DNA of 64,000 bases from Thalassobius sp047123305 (GTDB lineage: Bacteria > Pseudomonadota > Alphaproteobacteria > Rhodobacterales > Rhodobacteraceae), in assembly GCF_047123305.1 (NCBI RefSeq), contig NZ_CP138918.1:744001-808000 (forward strand). The letters are read 5' to 3'. This document shows positions 42,900 through 51,128 of this stretch, one piece after another (the first letter of the stretch is position 1; each line of letters opens with the position of its first letter). Position numbers and translations under genes: made by a program. The notes beneath the pieces were generated by a model that worked only from the letters and a program-made list of their open reading frames with translations, was not told the origin of the DNA and did not search any database.

Positions 42900-44108
42900 A
42901 TGACATCTCGTCCTGAGTTCTATCGATTCCACAATGGGGAAAAAGCTGCCCTGCAGTTCGCCGACAGCGAATATGCCGCACGTGTCGCGGGTCTACGCAA
43001 GATCCTGATCGACACAGGCGCTGACGCGGCTGTCTTCTCGTCGATGCACAATATCTCTTACTATTCGGGCTTTACCTACTGCGCCTTTGGGCGGCCCTAT
43101 GCGCTGGTGGTGACGGCCAGCGAATGTGTGACCATCTCGGCCGGCATTGACGCGGGTCAGCCCTGGCGTCGCTGCTATGGCGACAATATCACCTACACCG
43201 ACTGGCAGCGGGACAATTACTGGCGCGCCATCCTGTCGGTAACAGGATCGGGCAAGGTGATCGGCTATGAAAGCGACCACCTGAGCCTGCTGCAGAAATC
43301 CAAGCTGGATGCTTACCTCAGCCCATCAAAGACCGTTGACCTTTATGCGCCGACCATGGTGCAGCGGATGCATAAATCCGCTGCCGAGCTGGAGATGATC
43401 CGCGCCGGGGCCGCTGTGGCTGACGTGGGGGGCTATGCGATCCGCGACGCGGTGAAAGAAGGCGTGCGCGAGATTGACGTGGCCATGGCCGGTCGTGACG
43501 CGATGGAGCTGGAGATTGCCAAACGCTTCCCCGATGCGGAATACCGCGACACCTGGGTCTGGTTCCAATCCGACATCAATACCGATGGCGCCCACAATCC
43601 AGTGACGTCGCGCCGGTTGCAACGCGGCGATATCCTGTCGCTGAACACTTTCCCGATGATTTCGGGCTATTACACCGCGCTGGAACGTACGATGTTTGTG
43701 GGTGAGGTGGATGACGCCAGCCTAAACTACTGGGAGGCCAACGTGGGTGCTCATGAGCTGGGCATTTCGCTGCTGAAACCCGGGGCCAGCTGCGCCGAGG
43801 TGACCCATCAGATCAATGAATTCTTTGCCGAGCGCGATATGCTGCAATACCGGACCTTTGGCTATGGCCATTCCTTCGGGGTGCTGTCGCATTACTATGG
43901 TCGCGAGGCAGGGCTGGAACTGCGGGAGGATATCGACACGGTGCTGGAACCGGGGATGGTGATCTCGATGGAGCCGATGCTGACCATCGCAGACGGCCAG
44001 CCGGGCGCGGGCGGCTACCGCGAACATGACATCCTGATCATCACCGAAGACGGCAATGAAAACATCACCGGCTACCCCTACGGGCCGGAATTCAACGTGG
44101 TTGGTTAA
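42900..44108 (+). CDS. Creatinase (creatine amidinohydrolase)
   Basis: A 402-residue enzyme of the pita-bread fold, hydrolysing creatine to sarcosine and urea in the cytosol without metal. Numbered from ATG 42900, His232 (AHNPV), Glu262 (TALERTMF), Arg335 (HYYGREAG) and Glu358 (SMEPM) fall at the active-site positions I recall for the Pseudomonas enzyme. Metal ligands of related M24 peptidases are not conserved. The start has a strong TAAGGAGGG site. No creatininase, sarcosine oxidase or urease gene is adjacent. Confidence 0.92.
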   Translation: MTSRPEFYRFHNGEKAALQFADSEYAARVAGLRKILIDTGADAAVFSSMHNISYYSGFTYCAFGRPYALVVTASECVTISAGIDAGQPWRRCYGDNITYTDWQRDNYWRAILSVTGSGKVIGYESDHLSLLQKSKLDAYLSPSKTVDLYAPTMVQRMHKSAAELEMIRAGAAVADVGGYAIRDAVKEGVREIDVAMAGRDAMELEIAKRFPDAEYRDTWVWFQSDINTDGAHNPVTSRRLQRGDILSLNTFPMISGYYTALERTMFVGEVDDASLNYWEANVGAHELGISLLKPGASCAEVTHQINEFFAERDMLQYRTFGYGHSFGVLSHYYGREAGLELREDIDTVLEPGMVISMEPMLTIADGQPGAGGYREHDILIITEDGNENITGYPYGPEFNVVG

Positions 44109-44129
44109 AGCTGTGTTGTAGAAGAATCG

Positions 44130-44156
44130 AAGGGAGGGCGATTTGCCCTCCCTTGT
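44130..44156 (+). terminator. Terminator after the creatinase gene
   Basis: AAGGGAGGGC / GCCCTCCCTT around GATTT, then GTTTGT, 21 bases after the stop. A near-identical hairpin recurs at 44816-44838 on the far side of the low-GC orphan gene. Confidence 0.8.
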
Positions 44157-44309
44157 TTGTGGCAGGTGGGTTCATTGGGGGCGATACGTCGATTTTTGGA
44201 AATTGCGTAATGGATCTGCTTTGCGCCCTACGCCACGCTCTGAACTTGAAAAAATGGCAACGTCGGTTAGAGATGCTGAGCATGTAGAGCAAAAGTATCG
44301 GATGACATT

Positions 44310-44735
44310 TTGGACGAACTCGGTTCCTCAGATTGTATGGGTCCCAAACTTCGAGCGTTTGTCGAAGAAAAACTTATTGCCGACTTAAACCAGTACTTGC
44401 CCGAACAGCGGACCTATCAGCGTACTGACATTCGGTTTGATTGGTCGGAATGCTGTGTCGAGGGCCATCGAATACGTTGGCTCGACGGGGAAATTGAGAA
44501 CTTTTCTGGTATCGCTGTTCTTCACAAAGACAACGGGTTGATTGCCGAAGGTTGGATGGAGTTCATCGAGGCTGAGGATGGTCTTGAGGTATTTTGGTGG
44601 TTCCTGACCGGCGCGGATCAAACTGGGATTACGGGAAAAGATGCAAACACGGTTCCTAGCCATGTTTGGAACAGACTAAGCACCGAGGTACGCATATTGT
44701 GGAGAAATTATTCGCCAAAGACACCGTTGCCTTGA
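44310..44735 (+). CDS. Low-GC orphan hypothetical protein
   Basis: A 141-residue soluble protein I do not recognise. Base composition is clearly lower in GC than on either side, and codon use is unlike the neighbours. The frame is open only after a stop at 44277; TTG 44310 or ATG 44337 could start it, neither with a good ribosome site. A second open frame, 44143-44388, overlaps its start and could be a displaced N-terminus. The aromatic and acidic content (WMEFIEAEDGLEVFWWFL) supports a real or recently real protein. It may be a transferred gene or remnant. Confidence 0.45.
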   Translation: MDELGSSDCMGPKLRAFVEEKLIADLNQYLPEQRTYQRTDIRFDWSECCVEGHRIRWLDGEIENFSGIAVLHKDNGLIAEGWMEFIEAEDGLEVFWWFLTGADQTGITGKDANTVPSHVWNRLSTEVRILWRNYSPKTPLP

Positions 44736-44815
44736 GTTTCCGAAGGCCTGCTTCGTCCCGCATTGCTGGCATCAACAATTTGGGTAGCTATCCGGACCTA
44801 TTCATTAGCTAGGTA

Positions 44816-44846
44816 AGGGAGGGCGGGGCGCCCTCCCTCTCTCTTT
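44816..44846. terminator. Terminator between the orphan gene and ohr
   Basis: AGGGAGGGCG / CGCCCTCCCT around GGG, then CTCTCTTTT on the plus strand. It lies directly after the orphan gene region and ends at the ohr stop. Confidence 0.75.
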
Positions 44847-45277
44847 TAGGCCGCCGTTTTCAGGCGTGGGGTGATGTCCAGCGTGCCTTTGGTGGCGTGG
44901 GAATAGGGGCAGACTTGGTGGGCGGTGGCGATCAGGGTTTCTGCCTGTTCTGCGGCCATGCCGGGCAGGTCGACGCTGATCTCAACGCTCAGGCCGAACC
45001 CGCCGTCATTGCGGGGTCCGAGGCCCACGCTGACTTCGGTTTTTGCCTCTGCGGGGACCTCAATTTTCTGGGCAGCGGCCACGTGTTTCAGGGCTGAGAG
45101 GAAACAGGCCGCGTAGCCGGCGGCGAACAGCTGTTCCGGGTTTACGCCCTCACCGCTGCCGCCAAGGGCCTTGGGTGCGGCAAGAGCAAAGGTTGCGTCA
45201 CTGTCGGCAAAGCTGGCGGCGCCATCACGGCCTCCAGTTGCGGTGGCGGCGGTCTGGTAGAGGATTTTCTCGAGCAT
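44846..45277 (-). CDS. ohr: Organic hydroperoxide resistance protein Ohr
   Basis: A 143-residue OsmC/Ohr-family thiol peroxidase that reduces fatty-acid and other organic hydroperoxides, usually with lipoylated proteins as electron donors. Both redox cysteines are present: Cys58 in GYAACFLSAL and Cys123 in HQVCPYSHATKG. The N-terminus has the Ohr-type ATATGGRDGAA segment rather than the OsmC one. It is divergent from ohrR across a 104-base region with two matching palindromes. Confidence 0.95.
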   Translation of the reverse strand: MLEKILYQTAATATGGRDGAASFADSDATFALAAPKALGGSGEGVNPEQLFAAGYAACFLSALKHVAAAQKIEVPAEAKTEVSVGLGPRNDGGFGLSVEISVDLPGMAAEQAETLIATAHQVCPYSHATKGTLDITPRLKTAA

Positions 45278-45297
45278 TTTTATTCCTTATCGAGCAA

Positions 45298-45317
45298 TTA
45301 TATCGTGCGCGATATAA
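45298..45317. promoter_or_regulatory. OhrR operator, ohr side
   Basis: TTATATCG-TGCG-CGATATAA, a perfect 8+4+8 palindrome 20 bases before the ohr start. The centre ATCGTGCGCGAT is repeated in the second site at 45355. Confidence 0.75.
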
Positions 45318-45354
45318 ATTGCCGCCCACCATCGAACTGTCAAGCCTTGCGATC

Positions 45355-45370
45355 AAATCGTGCGCGATTT
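45355..45370. promoter_or_regulatory. OhrR operator, ohrR side
   Basis: AAATCG-TGCG-CGATTT, a perfect 6+4+6 palindrome with the same centre as the site at 45298. It ends 11 bases before the ohrR ATG, where bound protein would block its own translation or transcription start. Confidence 0.72.
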
Positions 45371-45381
45371 ATTTTAACCCC

Positions 45382-45846
45382 ATGCAGCAGCCCTCTGATC
45401 CCTTCACCACCCTCGACCAGCAGCTTTGTTTTGAAATCTATGCCGCCTCGCATGCTTTCAACAAGCTCTACAAACCGTTGTTGGACCCGATGGGCCTGAC
45501 CTATCCGCAGTATCTGGTGATGCTGCTGCTGTGGGAACGCGATGACCGCCCTGTTGGCGATCTGGGCCAGGCGCTGGCGCTGGAATCCTCCACCCTGACG
45601 CCCCTGTTGAAACGCATGGAGACCGCCGGTCATGTAACCCGGCAGCGCGATCCTGAGGATGAACGCCGTGTTCGCATTCGTCTGACGGAAACCGGACAGG
45701 CCCTGCAGGCAGAGGCCCGTCATATCCCCCAGTGTCTGGATCAATCCGGCGCGATCAGCGCCGCCGAGGCCGCAGACCTGCGCCGTGAGGTGCGTAAACT
45801 GCGCCTGGCCCTGACTGCCGCCCTCACCGCAGCGCAGCCCGGATAA
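45382..45846 (+). CDS. ohrR: MarR-family organic peroxide sensor OhrR
   Basis: A 154-residue winged-helix repressor. The peroxide-sensing cysteine is Cys16 in LDQQLCFEIY, at the place expected for OhrR. GLTYPQYLVMLLLWE and LALESSTLTPLLKRME are the OhrR recognition region, followed by the wing RDPEDERRVRI. It should repress ohr and itself until the cysteine is oxidised. The start is set at ATG 45382; the frame continues upstream through the operators and is not coding there. Confidence 0.93.
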   Translation: MQQPSDPFTTLDQQLCFEIYAASHAFNKLYKPLLDPMGLTYPQYLVMLLLWERDDRPVGDLGQALALESSTLTPLLKRMETAGHVTRQRDPEDERRVRIRLTETGQALQAEARHIPQCLDQSGAISAAEAADLRREVRKLRLALTAALTAAQPG

Positions 45847-45966
45847 TCGCAGCCCGCACTTTCTTTCTGCCGCAGAGTTTGCCAAAGTCCCGCCAACGGC
45901 CGGGGGCTTACATTTTCGTGATCTGCCCCCATATAGGTCATAAGTTATTGAAAAGAGGGACTTGGA

Positions 45967-47043
45967 ATGGCGAATTTTGACGCTCAGGTGAAGGAGTCTC
46001 AGAAACAGGTGGCCGAAGCACAGGCCAAGATTTCTGAACTGACCGGACGAATTGAAACCGCACGCAGTAAGCTGAAGAGCGGCGATGACGTGGCGATCGA
46101 TATTGAGAATGCCACGTTGGACGACGTGCATGCCCATACGGATGTGATGAACGCCAATATCGCCGAGCTGATCATGGGCCTCGATGATGTGACCGCCGCG
46201 TTTTCCAAAGACTTTGACGAAATGCGCACCAAGACCGGCTGGGAAAGCTTTGTGGGCATCTTCTCCAAGGGCAAGTCAGATTCGATGCGGCAGGAGCGGA
46301 TCAAAACCGCCAATATCGATGACAAGCTGCAGGATTTGATCGCCAAATCCGACACCATCACCAAACTGTTGGAAAGCCAGCTTTCGGTGCTCAATGAGCA
46401 AAAGGAAAAGGTTGAGGTCAACCTGACCGAAACCCTGGATGAGCGGGAAATGACCGTCGGCGACCTGGAACAGACCCGCGCTGACATTCTGGCGATGGAT
46501 CCCAAGATCATTGAGCTGGAAAACAAGATCTCGGTCACGCAGGACGCGGCAGAGCGGACCAAGCTGGAAACTGAGCTGGCGGATTTGAACAAAGCCTATA
46601 ACGACCTGGTGCAGTCCGAACAGGTGCAGCTGGCCAAAAGCCAGACGCTGGAACGCTACATTGAGAAAGGCAAATCCTGGGTCGACAGCCTACAGAACCA
46701 GGCCGCCACCCAGATGGTGCTGATCAACAAGCTGCAGACGGACACCAAACAGCGCGTGGTGCTGTATGATGCGCTGACCAAATCGTTGAAAACCGCGCAG
46801 CAGCAAGACATCGCCCACCGGATCAATGAGATCGGGGTGGAAACCGACAAAGAAGCGCAGGCTGCCATGGCCGCGATCGGCACCGCCACCAACCAGAAGA
46901 TGGCGGATATGATGGAAGCCCACGAAGAGCATATGGTCTTTGCCCGTGACGTGCTGGAAGCCAAAGCCAAAGCCGACGAACGCTTCGCCCGCCGGTTCCA
47001 GCAGATCGTCGAGAAACACGACAAGAACCTCTACGGGGGCTGA
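45967..47043 (+). CDS. Long coiled-coil protein, first gene of the AAA/membrane cluster
   Basis: A 358-residue hydrophilic, almost entirely alpha-helical protein with no signal or membrane segment. Heptad-rich coiled coil covers about residues 1-60 and 110-300 (for example KISELTGRIETARSKL and KIIELENKISV). A faint similarity to TelA-type toxic-anion-resistance proteins in the last third (QNQAATQMVLINKLQ) is possible but not convincing. It starts after AGAGGGACTTGG and leads a ten-gene run. It could be a scaffold, or a membrane-coating protein acted on by the cluster ATPase. Function unknown. Confidence 0.85.
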   Translation: MANFDAQVKESQKQVAEAQAKISELTGRIETARSKLKSGDDVAIDIENATLDDVHAHTDVMNANIAELIMGLDDVTAAFSKDFDEMRTKTGWESFVGIFSKGKSDSMRQERIKTANIDDKLQDLIAKSDTITKLLESQLSVLNEQKEKVEVNLTETLDEREMTVGDLEQTRADILAMDPKIIELENKISVTQDAAERTKLETELADLNKAYNDLVQSEQVQLAKSQTLERYIEKGKSWVDSLQNQAATQMVLINKLQTDTKQRVVLYDALTKSLKTAQQQDIAHRINEIGVETDKEAQAAMAAIGTATNQKMADMMEAHEEHMVFARDVLEAKAKADERFARRFQQIVEKHDKNLYGG

Positions 47044-47048
47044 GGCTC

Positions 47049-47303
47049 TTGTTTGGACCGGTTAAACAAACGGCCCTGCAGGTCATGGATGTTTCGTGGG
47101 CGATGTATTGGGGGCGTGCCGATCGAATCTGGGCGTCAATTATGGCTGCGCCGGTCTCACTTCTGCTGATCCTAGCTGTTCGCGGCGATGAAACTGTGAG
47201 CTTCACCTTTGGGCTGACTGCCGCGGGCGCATTTCTCATCGGCAGTCTGGTCGGGCTTTTCGCACGCCGTCTTTGGGTGAAATACAAGAGGCAAGCAACT
47301 TGA
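47049..47303 (+). CDS. Small two-helix membrane protein of the cluster
   Basis: An 84-residue protein with two hydrophobic helices (about residues 28-46 and 52-70) and a basic C-terminus. TTG 47049 or ATG 47085 may start it; ribosome sites are weak. Its stop overlaps the TTG start of the next gene (TTGA at 47300-47303), a coupling that supports real translation. Confidence 0.55.
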   Translation: MFGPVKQTALQVMDVSWAMYWGRADRIWASIMAAPVSLLLILAVRGDETVSFTFGLTAAGAFLIGSLVGLFARRLWVKYKRQAT

Positions 47304-48418
47304 CTGACCTGACCCGCGATCATTCCGCCCTGACGGACCTGTTTGCCTCGCGTCGCTACTTCAAGAAGTTCGACAGGATCACCCGCCATTTGGCGCAGGT
47401 GGCGGGGCAGATGGAGGTGCAGGGCGAACTGTCAGCGCAGGAGGCCAATATCCTCACCCGCTACCTGACGCAGATTGGCTTTACCTTTCGGGCGCTTAGC
47501 ATGAAATACCTGCTGGTGGGGCGTGACACCGGGCAGTTTTTCGGCTCACTCGCAATTGACACCATGGACAGCGGTTTTCCGGTGTTTAACGAACTTCTGG
47601 TCATGGCCAATGACGCCATGCAGGCGGAAAAGCATCTGGAAAACATGCCCTCCGCCGACGCGCTGAAACGGCAGATGGTGGAAAAGATTGTTGGGGATCA
47701 AGAACTTCCCACCAAACTGCAATTCGCCCTGTCGCAGCGGCTGTATTATGAGGAGCTGGTGAGAGGGCAGCTGTTCTGGGCCCGCAATGACCCACGTGCG
47801 CTCTGGCTGTCTGGCGATCAACGACGGCGTTACCTGATCCACTGGGCGGTCTATGACAGCGAGCTGAACCTGCCTGTGCTCTACCTGATGGAGCTGGAAG
47901 ACAGCGGCAAACGCGGCCTGCCCAAAGACGAACGCCGCTGGCCCGAGGTGCAAGCGCATCTGATTGCCCAGAGCCTTGGCGCGTTGAAGCTGGTGACAAT
48001 TGCCAAAGGGTTCGACGAACAGTTCAACGATCTGCATCCTAAAAAACTGCGTCGGGTGCATGTGGGGCCGATGTATTCGCACAGTTTCACCCGCCAGTCG
48101 GGCCCCTTGCGGCAGGTGCTGGCCGATGCAGACAGCCCTGAAGGGCAGGATTGGGCGCTGGCCTGGACCGTGGAAGAGTTGGAGAGTGAGCGGGTGACCG
48201 AAGAAAAGGTCGGCTGGTTTTCGACGGCCGAGCGTGAAGTCTTTGCCCTTGATCCCTTTGGCGGGCGCGGCGTGGACACCGGGGCGACGCGCACCGAACG
48301 CAGCATCATCCTACCCGAACGCCCCTATCAGGTATTGGCGGAACAAAACCCGCCGGGCTTTGGCACAGTGCGGAAATATGTGGTGGCGCCAAACGGGCGT
48401 GTCATGAGTTTGAAATAG
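47300..48418 (+). CDS. Unrecognised soluble protein of the AAA cluster
   Basis: A 372-residue soluble, charged protein. The first 150 residues are helical (ILTRYLTQIGFTFRALSMKY). The second half is mixed alpha/beta with KKLRRVHVGPMYSHSF and a final GTVRKYVVAPNGRVMSLK. I do not recognise the family or any catalytic motif. TTG 47300 is chosen as start: AGAGG lies eight bases upstream and it overlaps the previous stop. A 75-base gap with a repeat fragment separates it from the AAA gene. Confidence 0.8.
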   Translation: MTDLTRDHSALTDLFASRRYFKKFDRITRHLAQVAGQMEVQGELSAQEANILTRYLTQIGFTFRALSMKYLLVGRDTGQFFGSLAIDTMDSGFPVFNELLVMANDAMQAEKHLENMPSADALKRQMVEKIVGDQELPTKLQFALSQRLYYEELVRGQLFWARNDPRALWLSGDQRRRYLIHWAVYDSELNLPVLYLMELEDSGKRGLPKDERRWPEVQAHLIAQSLGALKLVTIAKGFDEQFNDLHPKKLRRVHVGPMYSHSFTRQSGPLRQVLADADSPEGQDWALAWTVEELESERVTEEKVGWFSTAEREVFALDPFGGRGVDTGATRTERSIILPERPYQVLAEQNPPGFGTVRKYVVAPNGRVMSLK

Positions 48419-48451
48419 CCCTGTGGGCCGCTGACGCGGCCTGCCTTCGGC

Positions 48452-48474
48452 GAGAGTATTTTTAGCAAGATGAA
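48452..48474 (+). repeat. Degenerate gene-end repeat inside the AAA cluster
   Basis: GAGTATTTTTAGCAAGATGAA, about four changes from the core. No hairpin accompanies it, so it should not end transcription between the two cluster genes. Confidence 0.5.
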
Positions 48475-48493
48475 ATTGAAGTGAGGTGGATTA

Positions 48494-50431
48494 ATGAGCC
48501 TGACAACAGACCAGATGGAGCTGCGCGAGGAAGAGATCCGCAGCCATTATGACGCCGCCTATGCCCTGCTGGAGGGGGTGGATCACACGCCGCGGCTGGC
48601 CAAAGGCAAAGAGGCCGCGCCGGTGGCAGGGCGCTCTAGCGGTGTGCCAACACGGCGGCGGTTCCGTTCGACCACGCCGGGGATGGTGACACGCGCCTCT
48701 GCGCGGCCCGAAGGGGTGAAGCTGCTGGAACGCATTGAGGCCGCGGATGACGATGAGGCTCTGATTTCGCCGGTGCAGGCCAATGTGATGAATGTGTTGC
48801 GCCGCGCGCTGTCGATCTCTCTCGCGATGGGCGAGGCTTACGGCGAACTGACGGGCCTGGCGGCGCTGAAGAAATCCAATCTGGAAGGCGGTCTGGGGGC
48901 AGATCGCAAGGCCGAATTTTCCGAACTGCTGGCGGCAGAGGCGGCAGTCAGCCTGCATGTGTTCGCCAATGCCACCGCCTATCTGATCGCCCCGCATCTG
49001 AGCGAGACCTCGGTAGAGATTGGCGCGGTGGAAGAAGTGCTGACCGACAACGCGCAATTGGCCTTGCACGGGGCGCTGTGGGAGTTGGATCAGGAGTTGG
49101 CGCAGTTTGCCAAGGATGACGCTACGCTGATTGCCACTGTAGCCGCCTACGCCGAACAGCTGATGGAAAAGATCACCCTACGCGCCCAGACATTGGGCCG
49201 GTTGGAACCCTTTGCCAATGGCAACTGGAAGGTGGAGGCGGATGACTTCGCCATCCAGGGCTTCACCCCGGCACGCAAAGGCAAAGGCAGCACGCTGACC
49301 ATGCAGTTCAAAAAACCGCATGAGGTGGTCGGCAACCATATCGCCAAATATCAGGCGATGAAGCTGGCCAAGATGCTGATGGCCTATGACTTTGACCGCC
49401 GGTTGAACCCCTTTGCCGAGTTGGGCGGGTTCATCTTTACCTTCATGGGGGATGGCAAGCCGGGAACGGGTAAAACCACGCTGATTCAGATGATGGCAGG
49501 GCTGATCAACGACTACTGTCAGGTGGCGGGCTATGCCTTCCGCTATCAGAACCTGTCGACCGACAATATCGACAGCTATCAGGGCAAATCCGGCCAGAAC
49601 GCCAAGGCTTTCATCAACAACATCATCGACCCGCAGGTCATCGGCTTTGGCACGATTGACGACATTGACCAGCTGGCGGGCAAACGCGGGGACCGCCAAT
49701 CCTCCGCCGGGCAGCTGGAAATCACTGCAGTTCTGATGGAGAGCTTTGCCGGCGCCAATACCGTGGTGCGGGGCAATTGCACCTTTGGCATGTTCTCAAA
49801 CTATCCTGAAAACGTGGACGATGCGCTGCGCCAGCGGGCGGGTGCGCGGTTCCTGGTGGATGGGCCGCAAACGCGGGACGATTACATCGACATCCTGTCG
49901 CTGCTGATGGGCAAGAACCACGACATTCCCTTGGGCGATCACACGCTGTTTTCAGCGCAGGAGATCAAGAAAGCCGTGGCGCAGAGCTTTGAGGCGCACG
50001 CCAAACCACAGGAGGCGGGGCTGCTCAACGTCTTTGATCGGGTGCATGCAGAGGTGGGCGATCTGGACACCATCACCAAGATGGGCCGTTACCTGAAGGC
50101 CATTCAGGAAGCCGATGAACGGTTCACAGGGCGCGCGATTAAGAACATCACCGACGCGGTGAAGGTGCGGGCAATGGATTTTGAGCTGCCCGATGAATGG
50201 ATGGAAAACCCAGAGATCTTCCTGTTCCGCCCCTATGATCAGAAGAAACAGATGATCGAGGAACTGCGGGTGCCGATCACCACCGAAATGGTGCTGCAGG
50301 AGATCAACCGCTACGCCGATTCCGAGTTCCGCTATGCGGATAAATCCGACGAGGTGGCGATTGAAAACATGGTGCGGGACTATGGCCGCACCGAGGAAGC
50401 CAAACGGCGTTATCTGGAGAGCAAGGGGTGA
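48494..50431 (+). CDS. AAA-type ATPase of the uncharacterised membrane cluster
   Basis: A 645-residue ATPase. About 300 N-terminal residues form a helical region with no known domain that I can see. The ATPase core has Walker A GKPGTGKT (321-328), the Walker B-like strand VIGFGTIDDID (382-392, Asp389/Asp390) and an arginine-rich region VDDALRQRAGARF (441-453) resembling the second region of homology of classic AAA proteins. A C-terminal helical lid follows. Ring-forming remodelling of a protein partner is the natural inference. GAGGT is seven bases before ATG 48494. The stop overlaps the next start (GTGA). Confidence 0.88.
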   Translation: MSLTTDQMELREEEIRSHYDAAYALLEGVDHTPRLAKGKEAAPVAGRSSGVPTRRRFRSTTPGMVTRASARPEGVKLLERIEAADDDEALISPVQANVMNVLRRALSISLAMGEAYGELTGLAALKKSNLEGGLGADRKAEFSELLAAEAAVSLHVFANATAYLIAPHLSETSVEIGAVEEVLTDNAQLALHGALWELDQELAQFAKDDATLIATVAAYAEQLMEKITLRAQTLGRLEPFANGNWKVEADDFAIQGFTPARKGKGSTLTMQFKKPHEVVGNHIAKYQAMKLAKMLMAYDFDRRLNPFAELGGFIFTFMGDGKPGTGKTTLIQMMAGLINDYCQVAGYAFRYQNLSTDNIDSYQGKSGQNAKAFINNIIDPQVIGFGTIDDIDQLAGKRGDRQSSAGQLEITAVLMESFAGANTVVRGNCTFGMFSNYPENVDDALRQRAGARFLVDGPQTRDDYIDILSLLMGKNHDIPLGDHTLFSAQEIKKAVAQSFEAHAKPQEAGLLNVFDRVHAEVGDLDTITKMGRYLKAIQEADERFTGRAIKNITDAVKVRAMDFELPDEWMENPEIFLFRPYDQKKQMIEELRVPITTEMVLQEINRYADSEFRYADKSDEVAIENMVRDYGRTEEAKRRYLESKG

Positions 50432-50745
50432 CTCGCGTCGACATCATCTTGCTGCTTTACGGCTTGATTATGCTGGCTCTCAGCTTTTTCTGCGCAAGCT
50501 GGCTGAGCCAAAGAGCATGGTCCTCTATCTGGACACGCCTTTTATCATACGCTGGCGGATTTTATGCGCTGTTTTTTGCCTACGCGCTCTTGGGCGTAGT
50601 TGTGCTTTTCATGGCAACCGGATCCGGTGCAGGGGATTCACCGCTGTACAGTTTTACTACCTGGGCAACCTACCTCTGGTTTCCTATCTTCCCGTTGACG
50701 CTGGCTGGGCTTTCGTTACGCCAAGAACAGCGAGGGCAAAAATGA
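50428..50745 (+). CDS. Small three-helix membrane protein E of the cluster
   Basis: A 105-residue hydrophobic protein with three likely membrane helices (about 6-24, 40-62, 75-95) and a charged tail. The GTG start overlaps the ATPase stop, and its own stop overlaps the next start (ATGA). GC content is lower than in the ATPase gene. No family recognised. Confidence 0.75.
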   Translation: MTRVDIILLLYGLIMLALSFFCASWLSQRAWSSIWTRLLSYAGGFYALFFAYALLGVVVLFMATGSGAGDSPLYSFTTWATYLWFPIFPLTLAGLSLRQEQRGQK

Positions 50746-51128
50746 TCGTCCTCGACTCCATAGGCTGGCTGAACACCGGTCTGCCAATGCTGATTTTGGC
50801 CGGACTGGCGGTGGGGCTTCCACGGTATCTGGTGGACCGACACACCCGGTCTCATGCCATGGTGGCGCGGGGGATGCTGGCCGTGGTCGTGTTGCTGTTG
50901 CTGGCCGGATTTGTGCTGTCGATGGTGGTGACGGGGGCGCGTGGGTTTGATGCCGACGCCCATCTTCTGGCCAATCCGGCCGAGGGTTTCTGGATGCATG
51001 CCCGCCTGTCTCTGCTGTCGGGTATTGTCTGGGGGCCGATCCTGGCGCTGGTCTGGTTCGGACAGGCCCAGGCCGTTGAGGACCGGCGCGGACGTGACAT
51101 GGTTCTGGCAGATCGGGAGGGGAGTTGA
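50742..51128 (+). CDS. Small membrane protein F of the cluster
   Basis: A 128-residue protein with three hydrophobic helices (about 8-28, 44-64, 90-108) and a charged C-terminus (EDRRGRDMVLADREGS). It begins at ATG 50742 within the stop of gene E and ends within the start of gene G (TGATG). GC content is like the surrounding genome, unlike its two neighbours. Unknown function. Confidence 0.78.
   Translation: MIVLDSIGWLNTGLPMLILAGLAVGLPRYLVDRHTRSHAMVARGMLAVVVLLLLAGFVLSMVVTGARGFDADAHLLANPAEGFWMHARLSLLSGIVWGPILALVWFGQAQAVEDRRGRDMVLADREGS

Noticed and set aside
45967..47043. Firm assignment of the coiled-coil protein as TelA tellurite resistance
   Set aside because: Only a vague resemblance in the last third; coiled-coil composition alone can produce it, and no ter genes are nearby.
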